This document shows positions 1-9,920 of a stretch of DNA of 64,000 nt, piece by piece. Below the pieces are notes generated by a model. It was not told the origin of the DNA. It did not search any database and was given only the letters and a program-made list of their open reading frames with translations. The first letter of the stretch is position 1, and each line of letters begins with the position of its first letter. The stretch comes from Hydrogenophaga sp. (GTDB lineage: Bacteria > Pseudomonadota > Gammaproteobacteria > Burkholderiales > Burkholderiaceae_C). The stretch covers positions 62,001-126,000 of the forward strand of contig JAEUOT010000006.1 of NCBI GenBank assembly GCA_016790705.1, in the 5' to 3' direction. A program made the position numbers and the translations under genes.

Positions 1-45
1 AGAAGGGGCGCGGCGGGCATGGTGCGTTCTTTGATAATCGCCACT

Positions 46-681
46 ATGCCACCCATCGAGGTCCTGATCGCCGAAGACCACGCCCTGCTGGTCGATGCCC
101 TGCAGATGTTGCTGGGCACGCAGGCGGACATGCGTTGTGTCGGCGCGGCCCGCGACGGCGCACAGGCGCTGCGCATGGCGCGCGAGCTGCAACCCGACGT
201 GCTGCTGCTGGACCTGGGCTTGCCAACGCTCGATGGCCTGGCGGTGGTCGAGGCCTTGCAACGGTCGGGCTCGCCGGTGAAGGTGCTGGTGGTCACGGCC
301 CGGCTGGACCCGCAGTCCATCCGCACCGCGCTCAGCCTGGGCGCAGCCGGGTACCTGCCCAAGGACGAAGACAGCGACGAACTGCTGCTGGCCATCCGGC
401 GGGTGGCCGAAGGCCGGCGCTACATCAGCGCCGACATCGCCCAGCTCTTCGTGACCGAGTCGCCGGCCGCGTCTGCGGTGGGCAAGCTCACGGCGAGTGA
501 GACCACCGTGCTGCAACTGGTGGGGGAGGGGCTGACCAGCAAGGAAATCAGCCTGCGGCTGGACATCAGCGAGGCCACCGCGCGCAAGCACCGCGAGAAC
601 ATCCGTCGCAAGCTCGGCATCCGCAACAGCGCCGAAATGGCGGCCTACGCCATCCGCTCGCAGGGCCGCCCGGCCGGCTGA
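46..681 (+). CDS. LuxR/NarL-family response regulator
   Basis: Two-component response regulator of 211 residues, acting as a cytoplasmic DNA-binding transcription factor. The N-terminal receiver domain (about 4-120) has the acidic pair Glu10-Asp11, the phospho-acceptor Asp56 in LLLDLGLP, and the conserved Lys in GYLPKDED. A C-terminal LuxR-type helix-turn-helix (about 145-205) carries LTASETTVLQLVGEG and TSKEISLRLDIS. The frame stays open upstream to an ATG at 19, but the ATG at 46 gives the usual receiver start (MPPIEVLIAEDH) and is preferred. A partner histidine kinase would be expected just before the window and is not visible here. The target genes are unknown. Confidence 0.9.
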   Translation: MPPIEVLIAEDHALLVDALQMLLGTQADMRCVGAARDGAQALRMARELQPDVLLLDLGLPTLDGLAVVEALQRSGSPVKVLVVTARLDPQSIRTALSLGAAGYLPKDEDSDELLLAIRRVAEGRRYISADIAQLFVTESPAASAVGKLTASETTVLQLVGEGLTSKEISLRLDISEATARKHRENIRRKLGIRNSAEMAAYAIRSQGRPAG

Positions 682-693
682 CCGGGCCCTTCG

Positions 694-714
694 GTTGGGC
701 GGCATACGCCCAAC
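694..714. repeat. 8-bp perfect hairpin after the response regulator
   Basis: GTTGGGCG and CGCCCAAC are perfect inverted repeats separated by GCATA. The hairpin starts 13 bases after the response regulator stop. It has no T-run, so it is not a convincing intrinsic terminator. It could be an operator or an mRNA 3' stabiliser. Confidence 0.5.
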
Positions 715-808
715 TGCGTACACGGTATGTGCATCGCTACGTCCACGGGCGAATGGTGCTAAAGGTTGCAAATTTCTAAGCTCTCCACATTCATTTCTGG
801 AGATGTCA

Positions 809-1363
809 ATGAAAAAGACTCTGTTGGCGACCCTCATTGCTTCGCTCGGCGCATCGGTCGGACCGTCGGTCCACGCAGAACCCGGGCTGATGATCGGCAT
901 CAGCCACAACTTCGGAGGCACCACCGGCATCACGCTGAAGTTGCTGTCCACCCGCGACAAGAACAAGCCGGCGTTGGCCGCAGGCGTCACGTATTTCCCC
1001 TGGTCGTTGGGCAGTCCCTGGGGGGCGGATGTCGGACTGGGGTACACGTTTGACAACGGGGCTGTGACACTGGGCTACGACTGGCTCAACGAACAGATCC
1101 AGTTGTCGCTCGGTGCCGCGAACACCCGGGGCAATCCGCCCACCCCGTCGCCGCCCCCGCCGCCACCTCCTCCTCCCCCGCCGCCGCCCCCACCGGCTCC
1201 GGCACCCTCGCCGTCTCCAGCGCCTTCGCCTTCGCCTTCTCCGGCGCCCGCGCCCGTGGCAACACCGGCACCCGCACCGGTGGCCACGCCTGCCCCACCA
1301 CCGCCGCCTCCGCCCCCGCCGCCACCCCCTCCGGCACCCGCTCCGAGCGGCCCGGTGCTCTAG
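809..1363 (+). CDS. Exported protein with long proline-rich tail, function unknown
   Basis: A protein of 184 residues. It opens with a clear Sec signal peptide (MKKTLLATLIASLGASVG, cleavage probably after VHA, about residue 23). About 85 residues rich in Gly and aromatics follow, with alternating patterns such as GVTYFPWSLG and GLGYTFDNGAVTLGYDW that suggest beta strands. The last ~80 residues are nearly all Pro, Ala and Ser: two long Pro runs separated by PAPSPSP and APVATPAP units. The ATG at 809 has GGAG six bases upstream; an in-frame ATG at 803 is too close to that site. The tail could span the periplasm or bind peptidoglycan, which is inference. I do not recognise the family. Confidence 0.7.
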   Translation: MKKTLLATLIASLGASVGPSVHAEPGLMIGISHNFGGTTGITLKLLSTRDKNKPALAAGVTYFPWSLGSPWGADVGLGYTFDNGAVTLGYDWLNEQIQLSLGAANTRGNPPTPSPPPPPPPPPPPPPPPAPAPSPSPAPSPSPSPAPAPVATPAPAPVATPAPPPPPPPPPPPPPAPAPSGPVL

Positions 1364-1373
1364 TAGGGCGCGC

Positions 1374-2600
1374 TTGGATCGTCGAACGCGGTCGCCCCGG
1401 GTCCTCCTGGCCAATGACTTCGGTGGGGGGCGCGGTCACATGGTCAGGCTCGCCCGCCTGGGCCAGGCCCTGGGGCCCCGCTTCGGGTTCGATGCGGCGG
1501 TGGTGTCGCGTGCCTATGAGGGCGAGTTGCGGGCGTTGGACCCCTGGGTGTGTTCCGCGCCCGGGCTTCACTATGTGCCCGAGCACCTCGCGCGTCGTCA
1601 GGGTCCGGGGCGTGTGCTGACCGCGACCTGGGGTGAGTACCTGGGCGATCTGGGCTTTGATCGCGTGGAGCGCATTCGCGACGTGGTGGGCTGGTGGCGG
1701 CGCACGCTGCTGGAGCGGGGCACGGCCTTGCTGGTGGCCGACTACGCGCCCCTGGCGCAACTGGCGGCGCGGTCACTGGGCATTGCGTGCGTGGTCACGA
1801 GCCAGGGCTACGGATTGCCACCCGCCCATCTGCCGACCTTTCCCGCCGTGCATCCGGAGGCCTCGGCCCGCCTGCACGACGAGGCGCGGCTGCTGGACAA
1901 CGTGAACCAGGTGGCGCGCGACATCGGACTGCCGCCCCTGGCCGGGCTGCCCGAAGTGCATCGGGCCGATCTGAGTCTGGTGCACACCTTCGGTTTCCTC
2001 GACCCATACCGGAGCTGGCGGCACGAACGCTGTCTGCCGCCGGTGAACGATTACTCGTCGGTGCTGGCTTCGGATGGCGACGAGGTCTTCGTGTATTTCT
2101 CCACGGAGGAGCTGGACCGGCCCGGTGTGCTGGAGGCCCTGGAGCGACTGCGCCTGCCCCGGAGGGGCGTTCTCTTGCGGGCCACGCCCGAGATGCGGGC
2201 GCGGCTGGCGGCCAGCGGCATGGTGGTGGAGACTGCGCCTGTGCCGGTGGATCTGATCGCGCGCCGCTCCCGGCTGCTGCTGCATGCGGGCCAGCACGGC
2301 ATGTTGTCGGTGGGTCTGTTGGCCGGGCTGCCGCAGGTGGCCCTGCCCCAGAACCTGGAGCAGCTCTTTCATGCGCAGCGCGCCGAGGCGGCCGGTGTGG
2401 CCCGCGTGGTCATCGCCAAGGAAGACGTCGAACAACGCCTGGCTGACGCGGTATCGGCCATGTATGGCGATGCCTCTGCGCGAGAAAGCGCAGGCCGCAT
2501 GGCCGCGTCCTTGCGGGCGGACCTTGATGCGACCCCGCGCGAACTGCTGGCCCGCGCGGTGTTGCCGCTTGCCGAGCAGGTGCTGTCCGGCAGCCGCTGA
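1374..2600 (+). CDS. Glycosyltransferase-like protein (GT-B, MGT/UGT-like)
   Basis: About 408 residues with a GT-B layout. A Gly-rich N-terminal loop (NDFGGGRGHMVRLARLG) resembles the first fold of MGT/UGT glycosyltransferases. The C-terminal part (LLHAGQHGM, then GLPQVALPQNLEQ and ending AGVARVV) matches the sugar-nucleotide donor site of that group. Donor and acceptor are unknown. There is no signal peptide or membrane segment. The frame runs open back into the proline-rich gene, but the reading there is only a shadow of C-rich codons. The likely start is TTG at 1374, with AGGG six bases upstream and ten bases after the previous stop. That spacing suggests co-transcription with the proline-rich protein. 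Confidence 0.7.
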   Translation: MDRRTRSPRVLLANDFGGGRGHMVRLARLGQALGPRFGFDAAVVSRAYEGELRALDPWVCSAPGLHYVPEHLARRQGPGRVLTATWGEYLGDLGFDRVERIRDVVGWWRRTLLERGTALLVADYAPLAQLAARSLGIACVVTSQGYGLPPAHLPTFPAVHPEASARLHDEARLLDNVNQVARDIGLPPLAGLPEVHRADLSLVHTFGFLDPYRSWRHERCLPPVNDYSSVLASDGDEVFVYFSTEELDRPGVLEALERLRLPRRGVLLRATPEMRARLAASGMVVETAPVPVDLIARRSRLLLHAGQHGMLSVGLLAGLPQVALPQNLEQLFHAQRAEAAGVARVVIAKEDVEQRLADAVSAMYGDASARESAGRMAASLRADLDATPRELLARAVLPLAEQVLSGSR

Positions 2601-2608
2601 AGATCGCG

Positions 2609-3505
2609 TCAGGCGTTGGACACACCCGAGGCCACATGCCCGGCCGGCACATGGCGCGCGGCGGCCTCGATGTGGCCCGTCTGGTCGTCGAAGAAGAAGT
2701 CGGGTTCGAACTCGCGCAGGAATTCGCCTTTGGGCAGGCCGCCGAGAAACATGGCCTCGTCGACCTGGATGTCCCAGTCCATCAGGGTGCGGATGGCGCG
2801 TTCGTGGGCGGGAGCCGAGCGCGCCGTGACCAGCGCCGTGCGCACGCACATGCTGCTGGTGCCCTCGGCCTGCAGGCGATGCAAGGCTTCGAGCAGTGGC
2901 TTGAACGGGCCTCCCGCCAGCGGCTGGGCGGCCTTGGCCTGCTCGTGTTGCTGGAAGGCGTTGAGCCCCTGCGACTGATAGATGCGTTCGGCCTCGTCCG
3001 AAAACAGCACCGCGTCGCCGTCGAACGCAATGCGCACCTCGTGCGGATGGGCGTCGCTGGCGTGCACCGACTGCGGGTACACCTGCGCGGCGGGCACACC
3101 CGCGTCCAGCGCGGCGCGCACATCGGCCAGATGGGTCGAGAGGAACAGGTTGGCGCGCAGCGGCCGCAGGTAGCGCCAGGGCGGCTGCCCGCGCGTGAAG
3201 CTGCCGCGCTGGATCGGGAGCCCGTAATGCTGCGCCGAGCGGAACACGCGCATGCCGGAAACCGGATCGTTGCGCGAGAGGATCACCACCTCGACCCGTT
3301 GCGCCTGCGGATCGTTGAACGCCAGCAGCTTCTTCACCAGCGAGAACGCCACGCCCGGCGGCGCGGGCTGTTCCAGCCGGTCGAGCTGCAGCTTCATGTA
3401 GGCGCGATCGTCGCCAGTCTCGAAGACACGGTTCTCTTCCTCGAAGTCGAACAGCGCCCGCGAAGAGATGGCGACCACCAGTTGTCCGTCGAGCGTCACA
3501 GGCAT
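2609..3505 (-). CDS. 5'-nucleotidase, cytosolic cN-I type
   Basis: A 298-residue protein matching the PF06189 5'-nucleotidase family, which dephosphorylates nucleoside monophosphates in the cytoplasm. Recognisable stretches are LVVAISSRALFDFEEEN near the N-terminus, the VILSRNDPVSGMRVF segment, IAFDGDAVLFSDEAE in the middle, and FFFDDQTGHIEAAA near the end, which supply the Asp-rich HAD-like motifs. Length fits the bacterial members. It is convergent with the glycosyltransferase gene, with 8 bases between the stops. Its 5' end points toward the gsp cluster, so it may be read on after gspF. Confidence 0.85.
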   Translation of the reverse strand: MPVTLDGQLVVAISSRALFDFEEENRVFETGDDRAYMKLQLDRLEQPAPPGVAFSLVKKLLAFNDPQAQRVEVVILSRNDPVSGMRVFRSAQHYGLPIQRGSFTRGQPPWRYLRPLRANLFLSTHLADVRAALDAGVPAAQVYPQSVHASDAHPHEVRIAFDGDAVLFSDEAERIYQSQGLNAFQQHEQAKAAQPLAGGPFKPLLEALHRLQAEGTSSMCVRTALVTARSAPAHERAIRTLMDWDIQVDEAMFLGGLPKGEFLREFEPDFFFDDQTGHIEAAARHVPAGHVASGVSNA

Positions 3506-3591
3506 ATGTCAGGGTCTCGGTAGAGAGAAATCAGCAGGAGCGAAGGGTATCTCAGGCCAGAACGCGGCGGAACCGGCTTTGCCGGGCCGCT

Positions 3592-3636
3592 TGCGTTGCC
3601 CCCTGGGGGGTGACGCCGAAGGCGGCGCGGGGGGGG
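3592..3636. repeat. GC-rich REP-like element downstream of gspF
   Basis: A compact GC-rich block containing CCCCCTGGGGGG followed by a short inverted repeat (GACGCC, GAAG, GGCGGC) and a run of eight G. It abuts the gspF stop codon. Layout resembles the element at 4899-4953. Repeats of this general design are common between genes in Comamonadaceae and are compatible with REP sequences. Confidence 0.5.
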
Positions 3637-4863
3637 CTACTTCACGAGTTGGTTGAGCTGCATGATCGGCATCAGCACCGCCAGCACGATCAGCATGACC
3701 ACCACCCCCATCGCCACGATCAGCAGGGGCTCCAGGATGGTCGCCAGATGCATGGCGCGGCGCTGCACCTCGGCGCCGAGCTGGGTGGCCGCACGCTGCA
3801 GCATGACCGGCAACTGGCCGGTCTGTTCGCCCAGGCGCGCAAACATCGCGACCAGCGGAGGAAAGCGCTTCTTGCTGGCCATGGCCGAGGCCAGCGGCGC
3901 ACCTTCGCGCACCAGCACCAGCGCGTCCAGGGCGTCTTCACGCATCGCGCGGTTGGACAGGGTCTCGGCCGCCGTCTGCAAGGCCCTCAGGATCGGTACC
4001 CCCGCCGCCGCCAGCATCGCCAGCGTGCCGGCGAAGCGGGCCGCGTTGTAGCCACGCGCCAGCCGCCCGACCAGCGGCAGGCGCAGCCAGGCCGCGTCCA
4101 TGCGCAGGCGCAGCGCGTCGTTGCGGCGCGCCAGGGCCAGCGCCACCGCGCCGGCGACCACCAGGCCCAGCATCAGCCAGCCGTAGCTGCGCACAAAACT
4201 GCTGATCGCCAGCATGACCACCGTGAGGAAGGGCAGGGCACGCTTGCTGCCCGCGAACACCCCCGCCACCTGAGGCACCACGTAGCTCACCAGGAACACC
4301 ACGATCACGATGGCGACGATGGTCACGATCGCGGGATAGAGCGAGGCGCCGATCAATTTGTTCTTGAGCGCTTCGCGGGTTTCGAGATCGTCGGCCAGCC
4401 GTTCGAGCACCGTGCCCAACTGCCCGCTTTGTTCGCCTGCGGCGATGACGCCGGTGTAGATCGGCGAGAACTCCCGGGGGTGCTGGTTCAGCGCGGTGGC
4501 GAACGAGGCGCCGGCATTGACCTCGGCGCGCAGGCTGGCAACCAAGCGGCGCTGTTCGTCTTTTTCGGCCTCTTCGGCCAGCGCCGACAGCGCACGCTCC
4601 AGCGGCAGTCCCGACGACACCAGCCCCGCGAGCTGGCGGGTCCAGACCGTGAGCCCGGTGGCGCCGAAGGTGCGTCCGGCGAACAGGGTGATGTTCAGCC
4701 CCTCGTTGCGCAGCGTGCCGGTCGCCACGGCGGGCTCGACCGCCAGCGGCACCAGCCCACGTCCGCGCAGCAGGCTGCGCGCAGCCTTGGCGGTGTCGGC
4801 GTCAATCAGACCCTTTTGCGTCGCACCCTGCGCGTCCAGCGCTTCGAAGGAATAGGCGGGCAT
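3637..4863 (-). CDS. gspF: Type II secretion inner-membrane protein GspF
   Basis: A polytopic inner-membrane platform protein of 408 residues in the type II secretion system. It opens with the family signature MPAYSFEALDAQG. It then has two related T2SSF domains (about 70-195 and 275-398), the first with WTRQLAGLVSSGLPLERAL and the second with FAGTLAMLAAAGVPILRAL. Hydrophobic segments lie near residues 170-195, 220-240 and 375-398. It couples GspE to the pseudopilus. It is the last gene of the minus-strand gsp run and is separated from gspE by a 92-base gap that holds a REP-like element. Confidence 0.95.
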   Translation of the reverse strand: MPAYSFEALDAQGATQKGLIDADTAKAARSLLRGRGLVPLAVEPAVATGTLRNEGLNITLFAGRTFGATGLTVWTRQLAGLVSSGLPLERALSALAEEAEKDEQRRLVASLRAEVNAGASFATALNQHPREFSPIYTGVIAAGEQSGQLGTVLERLADDLETREALKNKLIGASLYPAIVTIVAIVIVVFLVSYVVPQVAGVFAGSKRALPFLTVVMLAISSFVRSYGWLMLGLVVAGAVALALARRNDALRLRMDAAWLRLPLVGRLARGYNAARFAGTLAMLAAAGVPILRALQTAAETLSNRAMREDALDALVLVREGAPLASAMASKKRFPPLVAMFARLGEQTGQLPVMLQRAATQLGAEVQRRAMHLATILEPLLIVAMGVVVMLIVLAVLMPIMQLNQLVK

Positions 4864-4898
4864 GGGTCAGCGGCCGCAGCGCAGGGCCGCCCCAGGCA

Positions 4899-4953
4899 AG
4901 GCCAGCCCCCTCGGGGGGCAGCGAAGTGCACGGAGTGACAGGCGTGGGGGCAT
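4899..4953. repeat. GC-rich REP-like element between gspE and gspF
   Basis: Contains GCCCCCTCGGGGGGC, then GTGCACGGAGTGAC and GGCGTGGGGGC. Inverted C5/G6 arms begin the element and a second G-run ends it. It nearly fills the only sizeable gap inside the gsp operon. A similar element lies just after gspF. Confidence 0.5.
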
Positions 4954-4955
4954 GT

Positions 4956-6398
<1,443 letters not shown>

Positions 6399-6411
6399 CG
6401 TCGGCAACGGG

Positions 6412-8562
6412 TCACTGGGCGGGGCCCGACGGTGCCGGGGCGGCGGCCGGTGTGGCAGGTGCGGCCGGCGCCCGCTGCGGGGGCATCACCGGGGCGTCGT
6501 TCACGCGCAGGGCGGCGTTGGGGTCGGGCTGCGCGTCCTTCTGGACCGCACGCATCAGCTCGTAGCGGTCCAGCGAGAAGCTGTTGGTGGCTCGGGCATC
6601 GCGCAGCACGACCGGGCGCAGGAACACCATCAGGTTGGTCTTCTTGCGCCCTCGGGACTCGCTCTTGAACAGGTTGCCGAACAGCGGAATGTCGCCCAGG
6701 CCCGGCACCTTGTCCTGGTTGCCCGAGTACTCGTCCTGCAACAGTCCGCCGAGGACCACGATGCCTCCGTCGTCGACCAGCACGGTCGATTCGATGGTGC
6801 GCTTGTTGGTGATCAGGCCGCTGGGCGAATTGAGCGAGGAGGCCTGGACGCTGCTGACCTCCTGGTAGATGGTCATCTTGATGGTGCCGTTTTCGCTGAT
6901 CTGCGGCTTCACCCGCAGGGTCAGCCCCACATCCTTGCGCTCGATGGTCTGGAACGGGTTGACCGTGCCGGTGTTCGTGTTGTTGTTGTTCGAGTTGGTG
7001 TACTGGCCGGTCACGAACGGCACGTTCTGGCCGATCACGATCTTGGCTTCTTCGTTGTCCAGCGTCAGCAGGTTCGGGGTCGAGAGGATGTTGCCGTCGC
7101 CCGTGGTCTGCAGGAAGCGGGCCAGGAAACCGAGGATGTACACGCCGTTGCGGCGCGCCGCCACGCCCAGGTTCAGGCCGGTGCCCGGCGCCTGGATGTT
7201 GGCCGTGTCGCCCTGGGCGATCGGCAGCAGGTTGGTGAGGATGTTGTTGCCAGCGGTGCCGAAGTTGGTGCCCAGCAGGCCGACCGTGTTGTCGCCCAGG
7301 TTGCCCAGCGGGCCCTGCCACTGGATGCCGAATTCGGCGGCCTTGTCGGCGTTGACTTCGGCGATGAGGCTCTCGACATAGACCTGGGCCCGGCGCGAGT
7401 CGAGCTGGTCGATCACGGCGCGCAGTTGCCGGTACTGGGGTTCGGGCGCGGTGATGATGAGGGCGTTGGTGGCCGGGTCGGCCTGGATCTGCCCGCCGGT
7501 GGAGGGGGCGGCCTGGGCGCTGACGGGCGCCGTCGCCGGGCTCGCCCCGGTCTGTGCGCTGGCGGTCGTGCTGGCGCCGCCTGCGGCCGTGCGCACGGTC
7601 GTCGCGCCCGCCGGGGCTGACGCGCTGCCACTGCTGCTCTCGCCAGCCATGGCGGCGCGCAGCGTGGCGGCCAGCGAAACCGCGTCGGCGTTCTTGAGAT
7701 AGACCACGTGGATGTTGCCGGCGGCGTTGTTGCCGCTGGGGCGATCAAGCTGGGTCACCAGCGAACGCACCAGCGCCAGCCGCGCGGGGTTGGCCGCGCG
7801 CAGCAGCAGGCTGTTGCTGCGGGCTTCGGCAATCAGCGTGGTCTTGTAGGAGGCGTCACCCGCCTGTCCCGGCGCTGCGCCGGCGACTCCGCCGGATTCG
7901 ATCAGCTTCTGGATGGTCGGCGCGATGTCGACCGCGACGGCGTGCTGCAGCGGGATGATTTCCAGGTCGGTGGCGCCCGAGATGTCGAGGGCGGCCACGA
8001 TGCGGCCGATGCGCTGCAGGTTGTCGGAATAGTCGGTGATGACGAGCGAGTTGTTGCCCGGGTTGACGTTGATGGTGTTGTTCGGGCCGATCAGCGGCCG
8101 CAGCACCGGCACCAGATTGTTGGCGTTCTCGTGATTGAGCCGGAAGATCTGGGTGACCACCTGGTTGCTGGCCGGCAACTGACTCACCGGTCCGGCGCTG
8201 ACGGTGTTGCTCTGCAGCTTGGCGTCGGCCTCCGGCACGATCTTGTACAGCCCTTCGGTCTCGACCAGCGCGAAGCCTTGCAGGCGCAGTGCGGCGGCGA
8301 ACTGGTTGAGCGCCACCGAGGGCAGGACCGGCTTGTCGGTCGAGAGGTTGAGGGTGCCCTTGACGCGCGGGTCGACGACCACGTTGCGGCCGGTGATGGT
8401 GGCCATCGTGCGGGCCACCGCTTCGATTTCGGCACCGACAAAGCTCAGGGTCACGGGTTCGGGCTTGTGCCGGGTCTGCGCCATCGCGGCCGGGGCGCCC
8501 AGTGCGCCGAACGCCAGGCCGATGGCCAGGGCGAGCGCCGCGGGGGAAGGGGTCGGTTTCAT
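6412..8562 (-). CDS. gspD: Type II secretion outer-membrane secretin GspD
   Basis: A 716-residue secretin forming the outer-membrane exit channel. It has a signal peptide (about 1-28, ending AMAQ), then N0 (SFVGAEIEAVARTMATITG) and N1-N3 ring domains. A Ser/Ala/Thr-rich linker sits around residues 310-355. The secretin core carries VPGLGDIPLFGNLFKSE near the end, and a short C-terminal Pro/Ala tail follows. The long low-complexity insertion in the N3 region is usual for this family. It lies between gspN and gspE in the gsp operon; the start codon is ATG at 8562. Confidence 0.95.
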   Translation of the reverse strand: MKPTPSPAALALAIGLAFGALGAPAAMAQTRHKPEPVTLSFVGAEIEAVARTMATITGRNVVVDPRVKGTLNLSTDKPVLPSVALNQFAAALRLQGFALVETEGLYKIVPEADAKLQSNTVSAGPVSQLPASNQVVTQIFRLNHENANNLVPVLRPLIGPNNTINVNPGNNSLVITDYSDNLQRIGRIVAALDISGATDLEIIPLQHAVAVDIAPTIQKLIESGGVAGAAPGQAGDASYKTTLIAEARSNSLLLRAANPARLALVRSLVTQLDRPSGNNAAGNIHVVYLKNADAVSLAATLRAAMAGESSSGSASAPAGATTVRTAAGGASTTASAQTGASPATAPVSAQAAPSTGGQIQADPATNALIITAPEPQYRQLRAVIDQLDSRRAQVYVESLIAEVNADKAAEFGIQWQGPLGNLGDNTVGLLGTNFGTAGNNILTNLLPIAQGDTANIQAPGTGLNLGVAARRNGVYILGFLARFLQTTGDGNILSTPNLLTLDNEEAKIVIGQNVPFVTGQYTNSNNNNTNTGTVNPFQTIERKDVGLTLRVKPQISENGTIKMTIYQEVSSVQASSLNSPSGLITNKRTIESTVLVDDGGIVVLGGLLQDEYSGNQDKVPGLGDIPLFGNLFKSESRGRKKTNLMVFLRPVVLRDARATNSFSLDRYELMRAVQKDAQPDPNAALRVNDAPVMPPQRAPAAPATPAAAPAPSGPAQ

Positions 8563-8595
8563 GGGTTGATCCTATCGCGAAGTCTGGGCGAACCC

Positions 8596-9387
8596 TTATC
8601 CGAAAGTAAGCAGCGAGCGCTTGCCTTCACGCCGTCCGATGATGCTCAGCAGATTGGCCAGGGCCGTCTCGTTTCCTGGCGCCGCCTGGGCGTCGCCCCG
8701 GAAGCGCAAGCGGCCACCGACCCATTGGCCGTTGCCTTGCAGCAGCAGCCCGCCGCTGAGTGTGCTCAGCGCCAGGCTGGCTTCGTCGCCTTCGGCCCTG
8801 GCCTGGATGTCGACCCGGTAGCTGCCGAGCGGGCGCAGCGTGGCCACGCGCGTCGCCAGGTCACGCGCCTCGATCAGGAGCTGGCCCTGCAGCCGCAGGC
8901 GCCCACGGTTCCAGGCGACGGCGAAGCCGGGGGACTGCAGCACCATCTGCCCGTCCAGCCGCAGGGTGTTCCACGGCGTGCCCAGCCCGACCAGCATGGC
9001 GGCAGGCCAGCGGCTGCTGAACGCGTCAAAGCGCATGTCCACGCTGCCCAGGCCGGGGCGCACGCGGGCAACGATGGCCTGGTCGGTGCAGCAGGGCGAG
9101 TGCAGGTTCAGCTTGAGTGCCGGACCGGCGGACCAGCCCGGTCCCAGGGTCCAGACAATGCCCTGCGGCAGTGCCGTCAGGCTGCGGCTGCCTTCGCCAC
9201 CGCCCAGCAGCAGGTCGCCCTGGCCGTTCCATACCGTGCCGCGGGTGTTCACCAGTTGCAGCCGGTCGCCGGTGGCCGAGGCCAGCAGGCTGCCCAGCCA
9301 GCGCGCGGGTGCGAAGCAGAGCAGCGCCAGCAGCAGGCCGGCGACGGCTCCCAGGCGTGCCCAGCGGCGCGCGCGGGGCGCGCCCAT
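8596..9387 (-). CDS. gspN: Type II secretion protein GspN
   Basis: A 263-residue inner-membrane-anchored protein with one N-terminal transmembrane helix (about 11-30, GAVAGLLLALLCFAPA) and a periplasmic beta-rich remainder, as in GspN. GspN is an accessory subunit absent from some systems. The ATG at 9387 overlaps the gspM stop in a TGATG arrangement, which indicates translational coupling. The C-terminus contains repeated short beta motifs such as GGLLLQGNGQWVGGRLRF. Identification rests on topology and position between gspM and gspD. Confidence 0.85.
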   Translation of the reverse strand: MGAPRARRWARLGAVAGLLLALLCFAPARWLGSLLASATGDRLQLVNTRGTVWNGQGDLLLGGGEGSRSLTALPQGIVWTLGPGWSAGPALKLNLHSPCCTDQAIVARVRPGLGSVDMRFDAFSSRWPAAMLVGLGTPWNTLRLDGQMVLQSPGFAVAWNRGRLRLQGQLLIEARDLATRVATLRPLGSYRVDIQARAEGDEASLALSTLSGGLLLQGNGQWVGGRLRFRGDAQAAPGNETALANLLSIIGRREGKRSLLTFG

Positions 9388-9920
9388 CAGTTGCCGGCTC
9401 CCAGGCCGGGACCGGCCAGCACGATCTGGCCCGACCAGCCTTCGGGTCCGCGTTGTATCTGCACCTGTACAGGCAGCACGCGGGCATTGATGCGCAGCTG
9501 TTGCAGCCACTGGGCCAGCGCGCCGGGCGCGACGGCGCGCAGCGTGACGGTGACGCGATCACCCTGCAGCGCCATCTGCGCACCGGGGCCCAGCGCCCGG
9601 GTGCTTTCGTCGATCACGCGCACGGCCAGTTCGCGGGCCGGCGCGGGCGTGGCGTTCTGGCTGCGCAGGACCTCGGCGCTGGCGGCCATGGCCTGCATCC
9701 GGGACAGCGTCTGGTCCAGCGCGGCATGGCGTCCGGCGGCCATGCGCAGGGTGGCGATGGCGGGCGCCAGCGCCACCCACCAGAGCAGGCCCAGGCCCAC
9801 GACCCAGGCGGCCAGCCGCACCGCGCGCTGCTCGCGCGGGGACAGGCCCGACAGGGCGTTCGCCAACTGACCTGTGAGGCCCTGGGTGGCGGCGGATGTT
9901 GCGGGGAGCTGGCGTGCCAT
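9387..9920 (-). CDS. gspM: Type II secretion protein GspM
   Basis: A 177-residue bitopic inner-membrane protein. A cytoplasmic stretch carrying LSGLSPREQRAV is followed by a transmembrane helix (about 36-56, AAWVVGLGLLWWVALAP). A periplasmic ferredoxin-like part then contains LRAVAPGALAQWLQQL. GspM partners GspL and localises the platform. The start ATG at 9920 overlaps the gspL stop by one base and its own stop overlaps the gspN start. The frame is open far upstream, but that region is antisense-like reading within gspL. Confidence 0.9.
   Translation of the reverse strand: MARQLPATSAATQGLTGQLANALSGLSPREQRAVRLAAWVVGLGLLWWVALAPAIATLRMAAGRHAALDQTLSRMQAMAASAEVLRSQNATPAPARELAVRVIDESTRALGPGAQMALQGDRVTVTLRAVAPGALAQWLQQLRINARVLPVQVQIQRGPEGWSGQIVLAGPGLGAGN

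Noticed and set aside
1140-1345. CRISPR-like or tandem DNA repeat
   Set aside because: The periodicity comes from proline and PAPS codons; there are no spacers or constant repeat units.
1113-1373. Upstream extension of the glycosyltransferase reading frame by 87 codons
   Set aside because: The extension is an Arg/His/Leu-rich out-of-frame reading of the proline-coding C tracts, not conserved protein. The true start is near 1374.
3610-4938. 442-codon open frame on the plus strand
   Set aside because: Antisense to gspF; His/Arg/Gln-rich composition typical of a shadow frame.
7708-9870. 720-codon open frame on the plus strand
   Set aside because: It lies antisense to gspD, gspN and gspM, all with clear family signatures. 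High GC makes long antisense frames common.
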